Source of the DNA: an uncultured Ruminococcus sp.
GTDB lineage: Bacteria; Bacillota; Clostridia; Oscillospirales; Ruminococcaceae
DNA: 64,000 bases
NCBI RefSeq assembly: GCF_902762735.1
Contig: NZ_CACWPP010000019.1
Location: forward strand, 17,766-81,765
Direction of reading: 5' to 3'
Positions 1 through 9,400 of the stretch are shown here, in pieces (position 1 is the stretch's first letter; each line of letters opens with the position of its first letter). The notes beneath the pieces are model-generated. The model had not been told where the DNA came from. It saw nothing but the letters and a program-made list of their open reading frames with translations, and ran no database searches. A program made the translations under genes and the position numbers.

Positions 1-466
1 TATTTCCGCCCACATTCACCGCGATTATATTTGAAGCCTCGCAGGCAGACGGTATCAGGTTCGCCGCCAGCAAGTCGTAAGCACTTACCGATTCGTAGGG
101 CTGTATATCGGCAGTAGAAGCCCCTGTGCCGTACAGTTCATCGAACGCTTCCGTGCCTGCCGACATTTTTTTAGCTTTCAGTTCATCTTCATCACCGCCC
201 AGTTCGTCCAGCATGACCACCGCAGTCATCAGCTTTGTCAGCGATGCGGGAGGCACTTCCTTATCGCTGTTTATATCGACTATCGCCTCGCCCGTGTCCA
301 TATTTATCATATAAACACATTCTGAGTACAGCTTCAGCTCTTTGAGTTTGCCTTCATCATCTTTCACAGTGGGCTTGAAAGTCAGCGCCCCTGCGGGCAG
401 GACACTGCTGACCATGACCGCAAAAGTGCATACCACAGCTGTCAGCAAACGAAATTTGTTCTTCAT
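1..466 (-). CDS. D-alanyl-D-alanine carboxypeptidase (peptidase S11), N-terminal part
   Basis: Partial gene running off the left edge; 155 codons are visible from an ATG at 464-466. A signal peptide occupies about residues 5-27, so the enzyme is exported. The serine-lysine motif SLTK (S75-K78) is the acylation site of penicillin-binding-protein-type carboxypeptidases, which trim the terminal D-Ala of peptidoglycan stem peptides. The second motif, normally SxN, reads S140-A-C, so the Asn is replaced. The KTG motif would lie beyond the window. Family assignment is firm; the exact paralogue (DacA or DacF type) is not decidable. A second S11 enzyme is at 41368-42588. Confidence 0.88.
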   Translation of the reverse strand, partial: MKNKFRLLTAVVCTFAVMVSSVLPAGALTFKPTVKDDEGKLKELKLYSECVYMINMDTGEAIVDINSDKEVPPASLTKLMTAVVMLDELGGDEDELKAKKMSAGTEAFDELYGTGASTADIQPYESVSAYDLLAANLIPSACEASNIIAVNVGGN

Positions 467-505
467 ACACACACGACCTCTTCGCCATAAATTTTACACA
501 CATTC

Positions 506-534
506 AGTATAGCACATTTTTACCTGTTATGCAA
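506..534 (-). promoter_or_regulatory. promoter of the carboxypeptidase gene
   Basis: On the minus strand TTGCAT (529-534) and TATACT (506-511) are separated by 17 bases, about 40 bases before the ATG at 466. Confidence 0.6.
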
Positions 535-578
535 GCAAAATTTGGGGAAATATGGGTGTATACAATGTGAAAAAGCAA

Positions 579-616
579 AACGGTCAGCCGCACTGACAAT
601 ATGCGGCTGACCGTCA
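579..616 (-). terminator. terminator after asnA
   Basis: A 13-bp stem (580-592 with 602-614) followed on the minus strand by a short T run, 47 bases after the asnA stop. Confidence 0.75.
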
Positions 617-662
617 TAATATTCATTTACTTTCTTATCCCGCCGAGATACGCGCGTATTTA

Positions 663-1673
663 TCAGAGCAGTGTGATGCCCTTTTCAGCGCACTTTTCGA
701 TCATGTCATCAGGCCAGATGCTCGACTGTACTTCACCGATGTGAGCCTTTTCCAGCAGCAGCATGCAGAGCCTTGACTGACCGATACCGCCGCCGATAGT
801 CAGCGGAAGTGTGCCGTTTGCTATCATCTTGTGATAGTCGTACTGCATTCTGTCCTCAGCGTCAGCTTCTTTCAGCTGTGATGCCAGCGACTTCTCGTCA
901 ACTCTCACGCCCATCGAAGAGATCTCGATAGCGTTGTCCAGCACCTCGTCCCAGAAGAAAATATCGCCGTTGAGCGACCAGTCATCGTAGTCGGGCGCAC
1001 GTCCGTCATGCTTCTCGCCGCTTTTCAGCTTGCCGCCTATCTGCATGATAAAAACTGTCTTTTTCTCCTTAGCGATGAGCTTCTCGCGCTCTTTCGGAGT
1101 CTTGTCGGGGTACATGTCCTCCAGTTCCTGTGTGGTCACAAAGAAAACGTCCTCGCTGATCTCGCCTTTCAGCTGTGGGTATCTCAGGCTGACCTTCCTC
1201 TTTGTGTAGACGATCGCCTTTACCACGCACTTTACGGTCTCTTTCAGGAAATCGACCGTTCTCTGCTCTCTTCTGATGACCTTCTCCCAGTCCCACTGGT
1301 CAACGAAGATGGAGTGCAGGTTATCTGTATCATCATCGCGGCGGATAGCGTTCATATCGGTGTAGATGCCCTCGCCCGCCTTATAGCCGTAGCGGTAGAG
1401 CGCCATTCTCTTCCACTTAGCCAGCGACTGCACCACCTCAGCCTCGCAGTCGATCTCCTTGATGTCGAAGCTGACCTTGCGCTCAACGCCGTTGAGGTCA
1501 TCATTTATGCCGCTTCCCTTTCTGACGATCAGCGGAGCGGAAACTCTGTCCAGCATCAGCTGTATGGACAGCGCCTGCTGAAATACGTCTTTGATATACT
1601 TGATAGCGTGCTGAGTTTCTCTCAGCGACAGTGCCGGAACATAGCCTTCCGGCAGATAGAGTGATCTTGACAT
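663..1673 (-). CDS. asnA: aspartate-ammonia ligase (asparagine synthetase A)
   Basis: Makes asparagine from aspartate, ammonia and ATP in the cytoplasm. The 336-residue protein has the usual AsnA length and starts with the family's N-terminal region (residues 1-60 include YIKDVFQQAL and GINDDLNGVERKVSF). The C-terminal GGGIGQSRLCMLLL is the class-II synthetase-like ATP-binding region, consistent with the fold AsnA shares with aspartyl- and asparaginyl-tRNA synthetases. The ATG at 1671-1673 has the purine-rich site GAAAGG about 8 bases upstream. It sits near asnS, so asparagine synthesis and tRNA charging are neighbours here. It has its own promoter and a terminator-like hairpin in its leader (1704-1750) rather than a T-box. 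High confidence. Confidence 0.97.
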   Translation of the reverse strand: MSRSLYLPEGYVPALSLRETQHAIKYIKDVFQQALSIQLMLDRVSAPLIVRKGSGINDDLNGVERKVSFDIKEIDCEAEVVQSLAKWKRMALYRYGYKAGEGIYTDMNAIRRDDDTDNLHSIFVDQWDWEKVIRREQRTVDFLKETVKCVVKAIVYTKRKVSLRYPQLKGEISEDVFFVTTQELEDMYPDKTPKEREKLIAKEKKTVFIMQIGGKLKSGEKHDGRAPDYDDWSLNGDIFFWDEVLDNAIEISSMGVRVDEKSLASQLKEADAEDRMQYDYHKMIANGTLPLTIGGGIGQSRLCMLLLEKAHIGEVQSSIWPDDMIEKCAEKGITLL

Positions 1674-1703
1674 AAAAACTCACTACCTTTCACATCTTTA
1701 AAG

Positions 1704-1750
1704 CAAAAAAGGACATTCCGACCGCCTCTCGCGACCGGAACGTCCTTGTT
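1704..1750 (-). promoter_or_regulatory. terminator-like hairpin in the asnA leader (possible attenuator)
   Basis: Read on the minus strand, AAGGAC and GTCCTT arms with extended internal pairing form a strong hairpin followed directly by TTTTTT. It lies between the asnA promoter (-10 at 1766-1771) and the asnA start, so it would act on asnA transcription itself. The leader is only about 85 nt, too short for a full T-box, and no T-box sequence is present. Function as an attenuator is inferred. Confidence 0.55.
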
Positions 1751-1765
1751 CCTTACCATGCAATT

Positions 1766-1794
1766 ATTATACACCAAAATTGCATTTTTGTCAA
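1766..1794 (-). promoter_or_regulatory. asnA promoter
   Basis: Perfect consensus on the minus strand: TTGACA (1789-1794), 17-base spacer, TATAAT (1766-1771). Confidence 0.85.
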
Positions 1795-1905
1795 GAGGTT
1801 TCCCATAAAAATAAGATAAACAGCGTATTTTTAATGTATTTTTGTCATTCAGTCAATGCAAGATAACTGTTTTCAGCCTGCATTTGTATTATTCAGCGCC
1901 TTTTC

Positions 1906-2511
1906 TCAGAATGTAAGCACCCTGATGACCTTATAGCCGTTCTGACGTTTTCTGACGATGATGTTCACATAATTTCCCGCTCTGATATTCGCTCTGCCCG
2001 AAAACATGACATTCCTTGATGTCGCGCAGTATTCCAGCTTTTGCATGTCGTAATATATGAAAGTCACATTATCTCCGTGAGTCATAAAGACAAACGCTTT
2101 GACTTTCATAAGCGAGGGCGCATCTCTCAGGCAATAAAGATCATAAGCAAAATGCAGTCCTGTCGCCGCAGTGAACAGCACCATCACATAGACAGCCGCC
2201 TGCCACATCTGCCACTCGTTCAAAATGAACAGGAAAAGCAGGCACATCGCACCCATTATGCCCGCAAGCACCAGATTGCTTTTCAGGATATGCCCTTTGA
2301 CCATAGCCAGCACTTCAGGCGTTACAGCGCCGTAGCCCGACTGCGACAGCAGTTCATTCTTCACCCGCTGATCTATCTGCCGCATGTACTTTCTCAGCCT
2401 TAAATTATCGCGCAGTGAAAGGATACCCACAGGCAGACCGATCATAAAAGTCACAGGCACGAGTACAATGGCAGCTGAGAAAGCGACAAAAAGTCCGAAC
2501 ATAAATCCCAT
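1906..2511 (-). CDS. membrane protein of unknown function
   Basis: 201 residues. Two closely spaced hydrophobic segments at about 3-35 and two more at about 80-125 give roughly three or four membrane spans. The C-terminal ~75 residues are soluble, basic and strand-rich, ending with VIRVLTF. It starts 10 bases after the asnS stop on the same strand, so it is probably co-transcribed with asnS under the T-box. I do not recognise the family; nothing ties it to asparagine metabolism beyond its position. Confidence 0.75.
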   Translation of the reverse strand: MGFMFGLFVAFSAAIVLVPVTFMIGLPVGILSLRDNLRLRKYMRQIDQRVKNELLSQSGYGAVTPEVLAMVKGHILKSNLVLAGIMGAMCLLFLFILNEWQMWQAAVYVMVLFTAATGLHFAYDLYCLRDAPSLMKVKAFVFMTHGDNVTFIYYDMQKLEYCATSRNVMFSGRANIRAGNYVNIIVRKRQNGYKVIRVLTF

Positions 2512-2521
2512 AGCTATATAA

Positions 2522-3895
2522 TTATCTGATAGAACCTACCGTTCTCGGGAACATGATGACATCTCTTATGTTCTGTACGCCTGTGGTGTACATTATAAGT
2601 CTTTCAAAGCCCAGACCGAAGCCGCCGTGAGGTACAGTGCCGTACTTTCTCAGGTCAAGGTAGTCGCTGTACAGGTCGAGGTTCATGTTTCTCTCCTTCA
2701 TAGCGGCTATCAGCTTATCGTAATCAGCTTCTCTCTCACTGCCGCCGATTATCTCGCCGACACCGGGTACGAGCAGGTCAACAGCCGCAACGGTCTTGCC
2801 GTCGGGGTTCTGCTTCATGTAGAAGCTCTTTATCTCCTTAGGATAATCGGTAACGAAAACTGCCTTGCCGAACACCTTTTCGGACAGGTATCTCTCATGT
2901 TCTGTCTGGAGGTCACAGCCCCACTCAACGGGATAAACGAAGTTCTCGCCCGACTTTTTCAGCAGTTCGATAGCTTCTGTGTAGGTAACTCTGCCGAAAT
3001 CGTGGCTGATAAGCTCTTCCAGTCTTGCTTTGAGACCCTTTTCAAAATGCGCATCGAAGAAAGCTATCTCATCGGGGCACTTTTCAAGAACAGTGCCGAT
3101 GACATGCTTTACCATATCCTCAGCGACTTCTATGACATCATCGAGTTCAGCGAAAGCTATCTCAGGCTCAACGTGCCAGAACTCGGCAAGGTGCTTGGGT
3201 GTGTTGGAGTTCTCAGCCCTGAACGAAGGACCGAAAGTATATATCTTGCCCATAGCGGTAGCCGCCATCTCGCCTTCCAGCTGACCCGACACCGACAGAC
3301 CTGCGCGTCTGCCGAAGAAATCAGCGGCATCGTAATCGTCCTCAGTCTTGTAATCCTGCGAAAAACCGATGGTAGTCACTCTGAACATCTCGCCTGCGCC
3401 CTCGCAGTCAGAACCTGTTATCAGGGGAGTATTCACATAGATGAAATTCCTGTCCTGATAGTAGCTGTGAATAGCCTGTGCCAGCACCGAGCGAACTCTC
3501 ATAACAGCGTTGAAAGTGTTCGTCCTGCCTCTCAGGTGGGGCATGGTGCGCAGAAATTCCAGCGTATGACCTTTCTTCTGGAGAGGGTAATCCTGCGGAC
3601 AGTCGCCCAGCACAGTAATATCGGCGGGTGTGACATTTATCTCGGCAGCATTTCTGCCCTCTACCAGCTTGCCCACAACTTTAAGGGAAGTTCCCACGCG
3701 GGGAATATCCTTATAATCGGGGTCATCAGCCTTATCTATAACGACCTGCACATTTTTCAGCGCAGTACCGTCATTCAGCTCAACAAAAGCCACATTTTTC
3801 GAGTTTCTCGAAGTTCTTACCCAGCCGCAGACAGTCACGGTCTGTCCGATGAGTTCCTTATTCTGCAATACTTCTTTAATATCAATATGTTTCAT
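2522..3895 (-). CDS. asnS: asparaginyl-tRNA synthetase
   Basis: Charges tRNA-Asn with asparagine. The 457-residue protein has an N-terminal OB-fold anticodon-binding domain (about residues 10-100, with GWVRTSRNSKNVAFVELNDG) and a class-II catalytic core ending in motif 3 (GFGLGFERLIMY). I place the start at the ATG at 3893-3895, which has GAAAGGAAG 8 bases upstream; the open frame extends six codons further to a TTG at 3913 that lacks a ribosome site. It follows a lipoprotein gene by 53 bases and both lie downstream of the Asn T-box at 4815-5090, so charging level of tRNA-Asn probably controls it. Confidence 0.97.
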   Translation of the reverse strand: MKHIDIKEVLQNKELIGQTVTVCGWVRTSRNSKNVAFVELNDGTALKNVQVVIDKADDPDYKDIPRVGTSLKVVGKLVEGRNAAEINVTPADITVLGDCPQDYPLQKKGHTLEFLRTMPHLRGRTNTFNAVMRVRSVLAQAIHSYYQDRNFIYVNTPLITGSDCEGAGEMFRVTTIGFSQDYKTEDDYDAADFFGRRAGLSVSGQLEGEMAATAMGKIYTFGPSFRAENSNTPKHLAEFWHVEPEIAFAELDDVIEVAEDMVKHVIGTVLEKCPDEIAFFDAHFEKGLKARLEELISHDFGRVTYTEAIELLKKSGENFVYPVEWGCDLQTEHERYLSEKVFGKAVFVTDYPKEIKSFYMKQNPDGKTVAAVDLLVPGVGEIIGGSEREADYDKLIAAMKERNMNLDLYSDYLDLRKYGTVPHGGFGLGFERLIMYTTGVQNIRDVIMFPRTVGSIR

Positions 3896-3948
3896 AGCTT
3901 TTCTTCCTTTCAATAAATATAATTTACAGTTTAATGCAATCTATTTTT

Positions 3949-4737
3949 TCAGTCAAGAACAGTCGTTTGTGGCGGTTCGGTAGGTTGAGGTTCTGGTTCG
4001 GTATATTGAGTTTCTGTTTCAATATAATCTAATGTGGTATAAATATTTGGTTCGGCGTTGGATTTTTCACAAAACTCTATTTCACCATTCATCAAAACAG
4101 CATACCAACCGTTTATACTGCCAACAGCAACCAAAACAGTACCTTTATCAAACCTATATAACTGATCCGATTTTTCGTCTGGCGCATAATACAGTTCTGT
4201 ATCAGTAATAAGCCTGATTTCTTCATTATGCGTGAATGGAATATAGGTTCTATCAAATTCAACACTCTTAGTCACAGTCGTACCTACAAATGCTCTATTT
4301 CCAGATGTTTCAGGGATATACGGCTTACATACATCGCATGAAGAGTAACCTTTATCGTTCATCATGTCCATACCAATATCCATCAATAATTCATAGTCCT
4401 CACTTTTATCTTCCAGTGTGTGACAATCAACATCGTGAACTATATTGGAGTTGTGATTAAGAATGTAGAATAAATGGCGTTCTTTAGCAGGTTCAACTGC
4501 GTCATCTGATAATGTAGTCAAAGTTTCTGTTTCAGCCGTAGTTTCTTTCGGAACATCGGTAACTTTTTCAACCAATGTTTCATTTTTACTTAAATCTAAA
4601 CTTGATGAAATATCAACATCTGTATTTGCAGAAACGGCTTCTTCAGAACTAGCATAAAATGAAGATTGATCTTTACCAGAATTCGCACATCCGCCCAAAA
4701 TACCGCACATAATAATCACAAATACTATTTTTTTCAT
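3949..4737 (-). CDS. lipoprotein with Cys-pair motif and SH3-like domain
   Basis: 262 residues. The N-terminus is a lipoprotein signal with lipobox ILGGC at about residue 17. A Thr/Glu-rich spacer follows to about residue 85. Next comes a short region with a DCHTLEDK and GYSSCDVCKPYIP pattern, the Cys arrangement seen in small proteins that present a Cys-His cluster. A C-terminal bacterial SH3-like segment (about 175-230, with RLITDTELYYAPD and NGWYAVLMNG) precedes a Pro/Thr/Glu-rich tail. Codon use is visibly AT-rich compared with asnS and asnA, suggesting a separate origin. It lies between the T-box terminator and asnS. Surface location is well supported; function is unknown. Confidence 0.8.
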   Translation of the reverse strand: MKKIVFVIIMCGILGGCANSGKDQSSFYASSEEAVSANTDVDISSSLDLSKNETLVEKVTDVPKETTAETETLTTLSDDAVEPAKERHLFYILNHNSNIVHDVDCHTLEDKSEDYELLMDIGMDMMNDKGYSSCDVCKPYIPETSGNRAFVGTTVTKSVEFDRTYIPFTHNEEIRLITDTELYYAPDEKSDQLYRFDKGTVLVAVGSINGWYAVLMNGEIEFCEKSNAEPNIYTTLDYIETETQYTEPEPQPTEPPQTTVLD

Positions 4738-4814
4738 TTGAGTATCACCTCACTTCCAAAATGTGCTGTTGATATTATGGGTTATTTGCACACAGCCGCA
4801 CCGCTTTTTTGGCA

Positions 4815-5090
4815 ATAAAAAAAGCCCTCGTCCAAAAAACAGGACGAAAGCTGCAAGCCATCGCGGTACCACCTGAATTACAAATCGCTCAAAAGCATTA
4901 TCCGAGCGTTGTCACTCTTATCCTCATAACGTGAGGAACACGTCTTTCCTACTGAGCTTCCGCCGTTCGGTCTGCCGCTCGCGGGTGTTATTCGCAAAGG
5001 CTCTTCTGCGCGGCTCACACCTCTCCCGCGCTCTCTGTGAGTGAAATACCTGTGTTACTTCTCCCGGTCATAGCGTTTGAAAAATATTGT
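4815..5090 (-). promoter_or_regulatory. T-box leader, probably tRNA-Asn specific
   Basis: On the minus strand the leader starts just after the promoter at 5095-5123. It contains the conserved T-box core GGTGGTACCGCG (4862-4873), the Stem I terminal-loop signature GAGGTGTGAG (around 5016-5026), an AGTA-type motif near 5057, and a terminator hairpin with CGTCC/GGACG arms and a T run (4815-4850). In the specifier region the sequence GAAT-AAC-ACC places the Asn codon AAC at 4987-4989. The specifier call fits the downstream asnS and is an inference from alignment by eye. Confidence 0.93.
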
Positions 5091-5094
5091 ATGT

Positions 5095-5123
5095 ATTATA
5101 ACACCTTTTTCCCGATTTGTCAA
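5095..5123 (-). promoter_or_regulatory. promoter of the T-box / lipoprotein / asnS operon
   Basis: Minus-strand TTGACA (5118-5123), 17 bases, TATAAT (5095-5100). Confidence 0.85.
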
Positions 5124-5177
5124 GTGGGCAGTACTGTATTTTTTCAAGAACATGTTGGGATACATCAGATCCACGGC

Positions 5178-5206
5178 TTGATTTTTCAAGATGATTATGG
5201 TATAAT
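5178..5206 (+). promoter_or_regulatory. promoter reading towards the ABC transporter
   Basis: TTGATT (5178-5183), 17 bases, TATAAT (5201-5206). The transcript would have a leader of about 520 nt containing the tandem repeats at 5295-5680. Confidence 0.6.
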
Positions 5207-5294
5207 ATAGGTTAATTCATATATTGTTGACATAATGGCGGAAGTCTGCCTCTTTGACAAGTGTTTTGCGGTGCGCTGCATTTTCAGCCAAAAA

Positions 5295-5680
5295 GGGCAA
5301 AAACAAACTTCCGTACAGCGGGAGCTTTTTCGCCTTGACCGCAGTGAGAAACGCTGTATGAGGGGGCGAGCCGCCCCCAAAAAAGTGTGGGGCTAGCCGG
5401 TCACCATTTAAGATAATCGGGCAAAAACAAACTTCCGTACATGCCAAAGAGCGAGAGCTTTTGCGCCTTGACCGCAGTGAGAAACGCTGTGTGCGGGGGC
5501 GAGCCGCCCCCCCAAAAAAAGCGTGGGGCTAGCCGGTCACCATTTAAGATAATCGGGCAAAACAAGACTTTTGGGCATGCCAAAGAGCGAGAGCTTTTTC
5601 GCCTTGACCGCAGTGAGAAACGCTGTGTGCGGGGGCGAGCCGTCCCCCCAAAAAAAGCGTGGAGCTAGCCGGTCACCATT
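5295..5680 (+). repeat. three tandem copies of a ~125-135 bp repeat
   Basis: Units begin at 5295, 5419 and 5555 (about 124, 136 and 126 bp). Each holds the block CGCCTTGACCGCAGTGAGAA, a GC hairpin of the form GGGGGCGAGCCGCCCCC followed by an A run, and GCTAGCCGGTCACCATT. The open frames across this stretch come from repeat composition and have no ribosome sites; I do not call genes in 5124-5730. The last unit is followed by a GC-rich spacer up to the ribosome site of the ABC ATPase. Confidence 0.9.
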
Positions 5681-5730
5681 AAGAAGCGTGGGGGCTTGGG
5701 GGCTTCGCCCCATTTAGAATAGGAGTAAAA

Positions 5731-6435
5731 ATGAGTGCATTTGTTGAATTTAAGAACGTAAAGAAAACTTACAAGACAGGCGAAGTCGAGATACATGCGC
5801 TGAAAGATGCCACCTTTGAGATAGGCAAGGGCGAATTCTGCGTTATCGTCGGCGCATCGGGCGCGGGCAAAACGACTATACTGAATATTCTGGGCGGAAT
5901 GGATACGCTGACATCGGGCAGTGTCAGGCTGGACGGGCGTGAGATCTCCAAACTCAGCAAAAAGGAGCTGACCGCTTACAGACGATATGACATCGGCTTT
6001 GTATTCCAGTTCTACAACCTGGTGCAGAACCTGACCGCTAAGGAGAATGTTGAGCTGGCGGCGCAGATCTGCAAAGACCCGCTCGATGCGGAAGAAGTGC
6101 TGAAACAGGTGGGACTGGGAGAGCGAATGAAGAACTTTCCCGCACAGCTTTCGGGCGGTGAGCAGCAGCGTGTGGCTATCGCGAGGGCGCTCGCCAAAAA
6201 CCCGAAACTTCTGCTGTGCGATGAGCCTACGGGTGCGCTGGACTACAACACGGGCAAGGCGGTGCTGAAACTTTTGCAGGACACCTGCCGCAAAAAGGGC
6301 ATGACCGTCGTGGTCATCACCCACAACTCGGCGCTGGCGGCTATGGCTGACAGGATAATCACCGTGAAAAGCGGCACAGTCGAAAGCATGCGCCTGAACA
6401 CCGAGATAGTCGATGTCGAAGATATTGAGTGGTGA
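5731..6435 (+). CDS. ABC transporter ATP-binding protein (LolD/MacB type)
   Basis: 234 residues, complete nucleotide-binding domain. Visible motifs are Walker [10 protein letters not shown] (about residue 42), signature [15 protein letters not shown] (about 138) and Walker [13 protein letters not shown] (about 162). The subgroup is the one paired with FtsX-fold permeases, as in lipoprotein release or peptide/bacteriocin export. The ATG has AGGAGT about 6 bases upstream. Its stop overlaps the start of the permease gene (TGATG), so the two are translationally coupled and form one transporter. The substrate cannot be read from the sequence. Confidence 0.94.
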   Translation: MSAFVEFKNVKKTYKTGEVEIHALKDATFEIGKGEFCVIVGASGAGKTTILNILGGMDTLTSGSVRLDGREISKLSKKELTAYRRYDIGFVFQFYNLVQNLTAKENVELAAQICKDPLDAEEVLKQVGLGERMKNFPAQLSGGEQQRVAIARALAKNPKLLLCDEPTGALDYNTGKAVLKLLQDTCRKKGMTVVVITHNSALAAMADRIITVKSGTVESMRLNTEIVDVEDIEW

Positions 6436-9400
6436 TGCCGATGAGATCAAAGCTGAAAGTTTCTTCATTTCGTGAGATAAAAAGCACTTTCGGGCGTTTT
6501 TTTGCGATAATGGCGATAATCGCGCTGGGTGTGGGATTTTTCTCGGGCGTAAAGATAACCACGCCCGCTATGGTCAACACGGTAGGCGGCTTTATGAACG
6601 ATCACGAGCTGTTCGATTACCGCATAGTCTCCACTCTCGGGTGGGAAGAAGATGATGTCGCCGCGCTGAAAGGGCGTGAAGATGTCCGCGCGGCTGAGGG
6701 CGCTTACGCACTCGACCTGCTGGTGAATGACAAGGATAAGAATGAGCTTGTTTTCAAGACCCATTCGCTGACCGACGGGGTGAACGTCCCCGAGATACTC
6801 GAAGGAAGAATGCCGCAGAATAACGGCGAGGTGCTGATAGACGGCAAGACCTCTTTTAAGGTGGGCGACAAATTCACCGTCAGCGAGGGCAATACAGAGG
6901 ACACGCTTGACAGCTTCATACCGCGCGAACTGACGGTGACGGGACGGATATACTCACCTGCCTACGTGCATTTTGAACGCGGCAGCACCACCATCGGCAG
7001 CGGAAAGGTCAGCGGGTATATCTATCTGGACAAGTCGGCTTTCGATATGGAAGCTTATACCGAACTTTATGTGAAGCTCGACCATGAGCTTGAGGTATAT
7101 TCGGACGATTACAAGGACTATATGGCTGAACGCGAGGACAGCTGGGAAAAAGCCGCCGAAGAACAGGCTGACGAGCGCTATGACAGGATAGTTTCGGAAG
7201 CTGAGGACAAGCTGGCTGACGGCAGGCAGGAACTGGAAGATTCACGCGAAGAGGGTCAGCAGAAGCTGGACGATGCTAAGGCAGAGCTTGATGATGCAAA
7301 GGCAGAGCTGGACGATGCGGCGCAGAAGCTCACCGATGCCGAAAAGGAGATAGCTGACGGCGAAAAGGAGATAGCCGACAACGAGAAGAAGCTGAAAGAT
7401 GCGAAAAAGACACTCGATGATACCGAAGTCACGCTCGTAAGCGGCAAGGCACAGCTTGACAGCGCGTCGGCGACCCTCGCGGCAAGCAAGGCACAGCTCG
7501 ATGAGGGCGAAAGACAGCTCCGCGACGGCGAAGCGGCTTTTGCGGCGGCTAAGGCACAGCTCGATGACGGTGCGGCACAGATAGAAGCGGGTCAGGCTGA
7601 GATAGATGCTCAGAAAGCGGCGCTGGACGCGCAGAATGAGCAGTTCATGTCACAGTACGGCGAACTGCTCGGCATGCTCGATATGCTCCCGCCCGAACAG
7701 GCTGCCGCAATAAGCGCAGGCAAAGCACAGCTCGACAGCGGCTACGAACAGCTCTCAGCCGCACAGGCTGAACTTGATGCCAAAAAGCAGGAGCTTGCCG
7801 CAGGGCAGACAGAACTTTCGGCACAGCAGGCAGTGCTTGAACAGAGCCGCGCTCAGCTGGAGGCAGGCAGGGCACAGTATCAGCAGGGCTGGGCTGAGTA
7901 TTCAGCTTCACTGGCGCAGTATCAGTCGGGCAAGGCGCAGTATGAGAAGGGCTTGCGCGATTACGAGGACGGCAAAAAACAGCTGGAGGACGGCAAGGCT
8001 GAGCTGGAAAAAGGCAGGCAGGAATATGAGGACGGCAAGGAAGATTATGAGGAAGGTCTGAAAAAGTATGAGGACGGCGAGGCTGAATATCAGGACGGCG
8101 TGACCTCATTCGATGAGGAGATAGCTAAGGGTGAGCAGGAGCTTGCAGACGGCGAGCAGGAGCTTCGTGACCTGAAAAAGCCCGATGTTTTCCTGCTTGA
8201 CCGCAACACGAATATCGGCTATGCGTGCTTTGAGAACGACTCGGAGATAGTCGAGCAGGTGGCGAGGGTATTCCCGATATTCTTCATACTGGTGGCGGCA
8301 CTGGTCTGCATGACGACAATGAGCCGCATGGTGGAAGAGCGCCGCACACAGATAGGCACGCTGAAAGCGCTGGGCTATTCCGAAAGGGCGATAATGGGCA
8401 AGTTCACGTTCTACGCAGGCAGTGCGGCTGTGCTGGGCTGTGTGCTGGGTTACGGCGTGGGCACGGTGCTTTTCCCGAAAGTAATATGGATGACCTACAA
8501 GCTGATGTATATCGAGCTTGACATCGACTACCTGTTCGATGCGAAGCTGGCGGCGATAGCAGGTGCGGTCGCCATAGCATGCTCGGTGGGTGCGGCATGG
8601 CTGTCGTGCAGGTATGAGCTTAGCGAGACTGCCGCAGGTCTTATGCGCCCAAAAGCCCCTAAAGCGGGCAAGCGGGTATTTCTGGAGAGATTTCCCTTTA
8701 TCTGGAACAGACTGAAATTCCTGCATAAGGTGACGATACGCAATATTTTCCGCTATAAGAAGCGCTTCTTTATGATGATAGTCGGCATAAGCGGCTGTAC
8801 GGCTCTTCTGCTGACGGGCTTCGGGCTGAAAGATTCGGTGTCGGACTTTGCTGAGGTGCAGTACGAAGAGATAGTCACTGCCGATGCATCAGTCACTTTC
8901 AGGGCTGATGACAGCGGAAATATGCCGCAGGAGCTTTCACATCAACTGGACGGCATGGGTGCGCAGTATGCATGCGTTTACACGGGCGCATGGGATCTGG
9001 TCAAGAAAGATGTCACAAAGAGCATGAGCCTGGTAGCCCCCGTTGACTACGCCGATATGAAAGGCAGTATGAATTTCACGGATACTGAAGGCACTCCCCT
9101 TGATGCGCCCTCAGGTGACGAAGCTATGGTCAGCATAAGCGTGGCTGAGCGGTATAACGTCAAGGTCGGCGATGAGATCACACTGCGCGACGAGAATATG
9201 CGGGTGCTGAAATTCAGGGTCAAGTCTGTGTTTGACAACCATGTTTACAACTACGTCTTTGTACCTTACGAAGCGCTCGGCAGACAGCTGGGCGAGCAGA
9301 TCGACATTAATTCCGCCTACATAAAGTTCAGGCAGGGCGAAGATGTCAGCAAGGCGCAGACCGCCATAGGCAAGCTCGATGACGTGGTAAGCATTACACT

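Noticed and set aside
2627-3916. 429-codon open frame antisense to asnS
   Set aside because: Shadow of asnS; no start signals and no conserved features.
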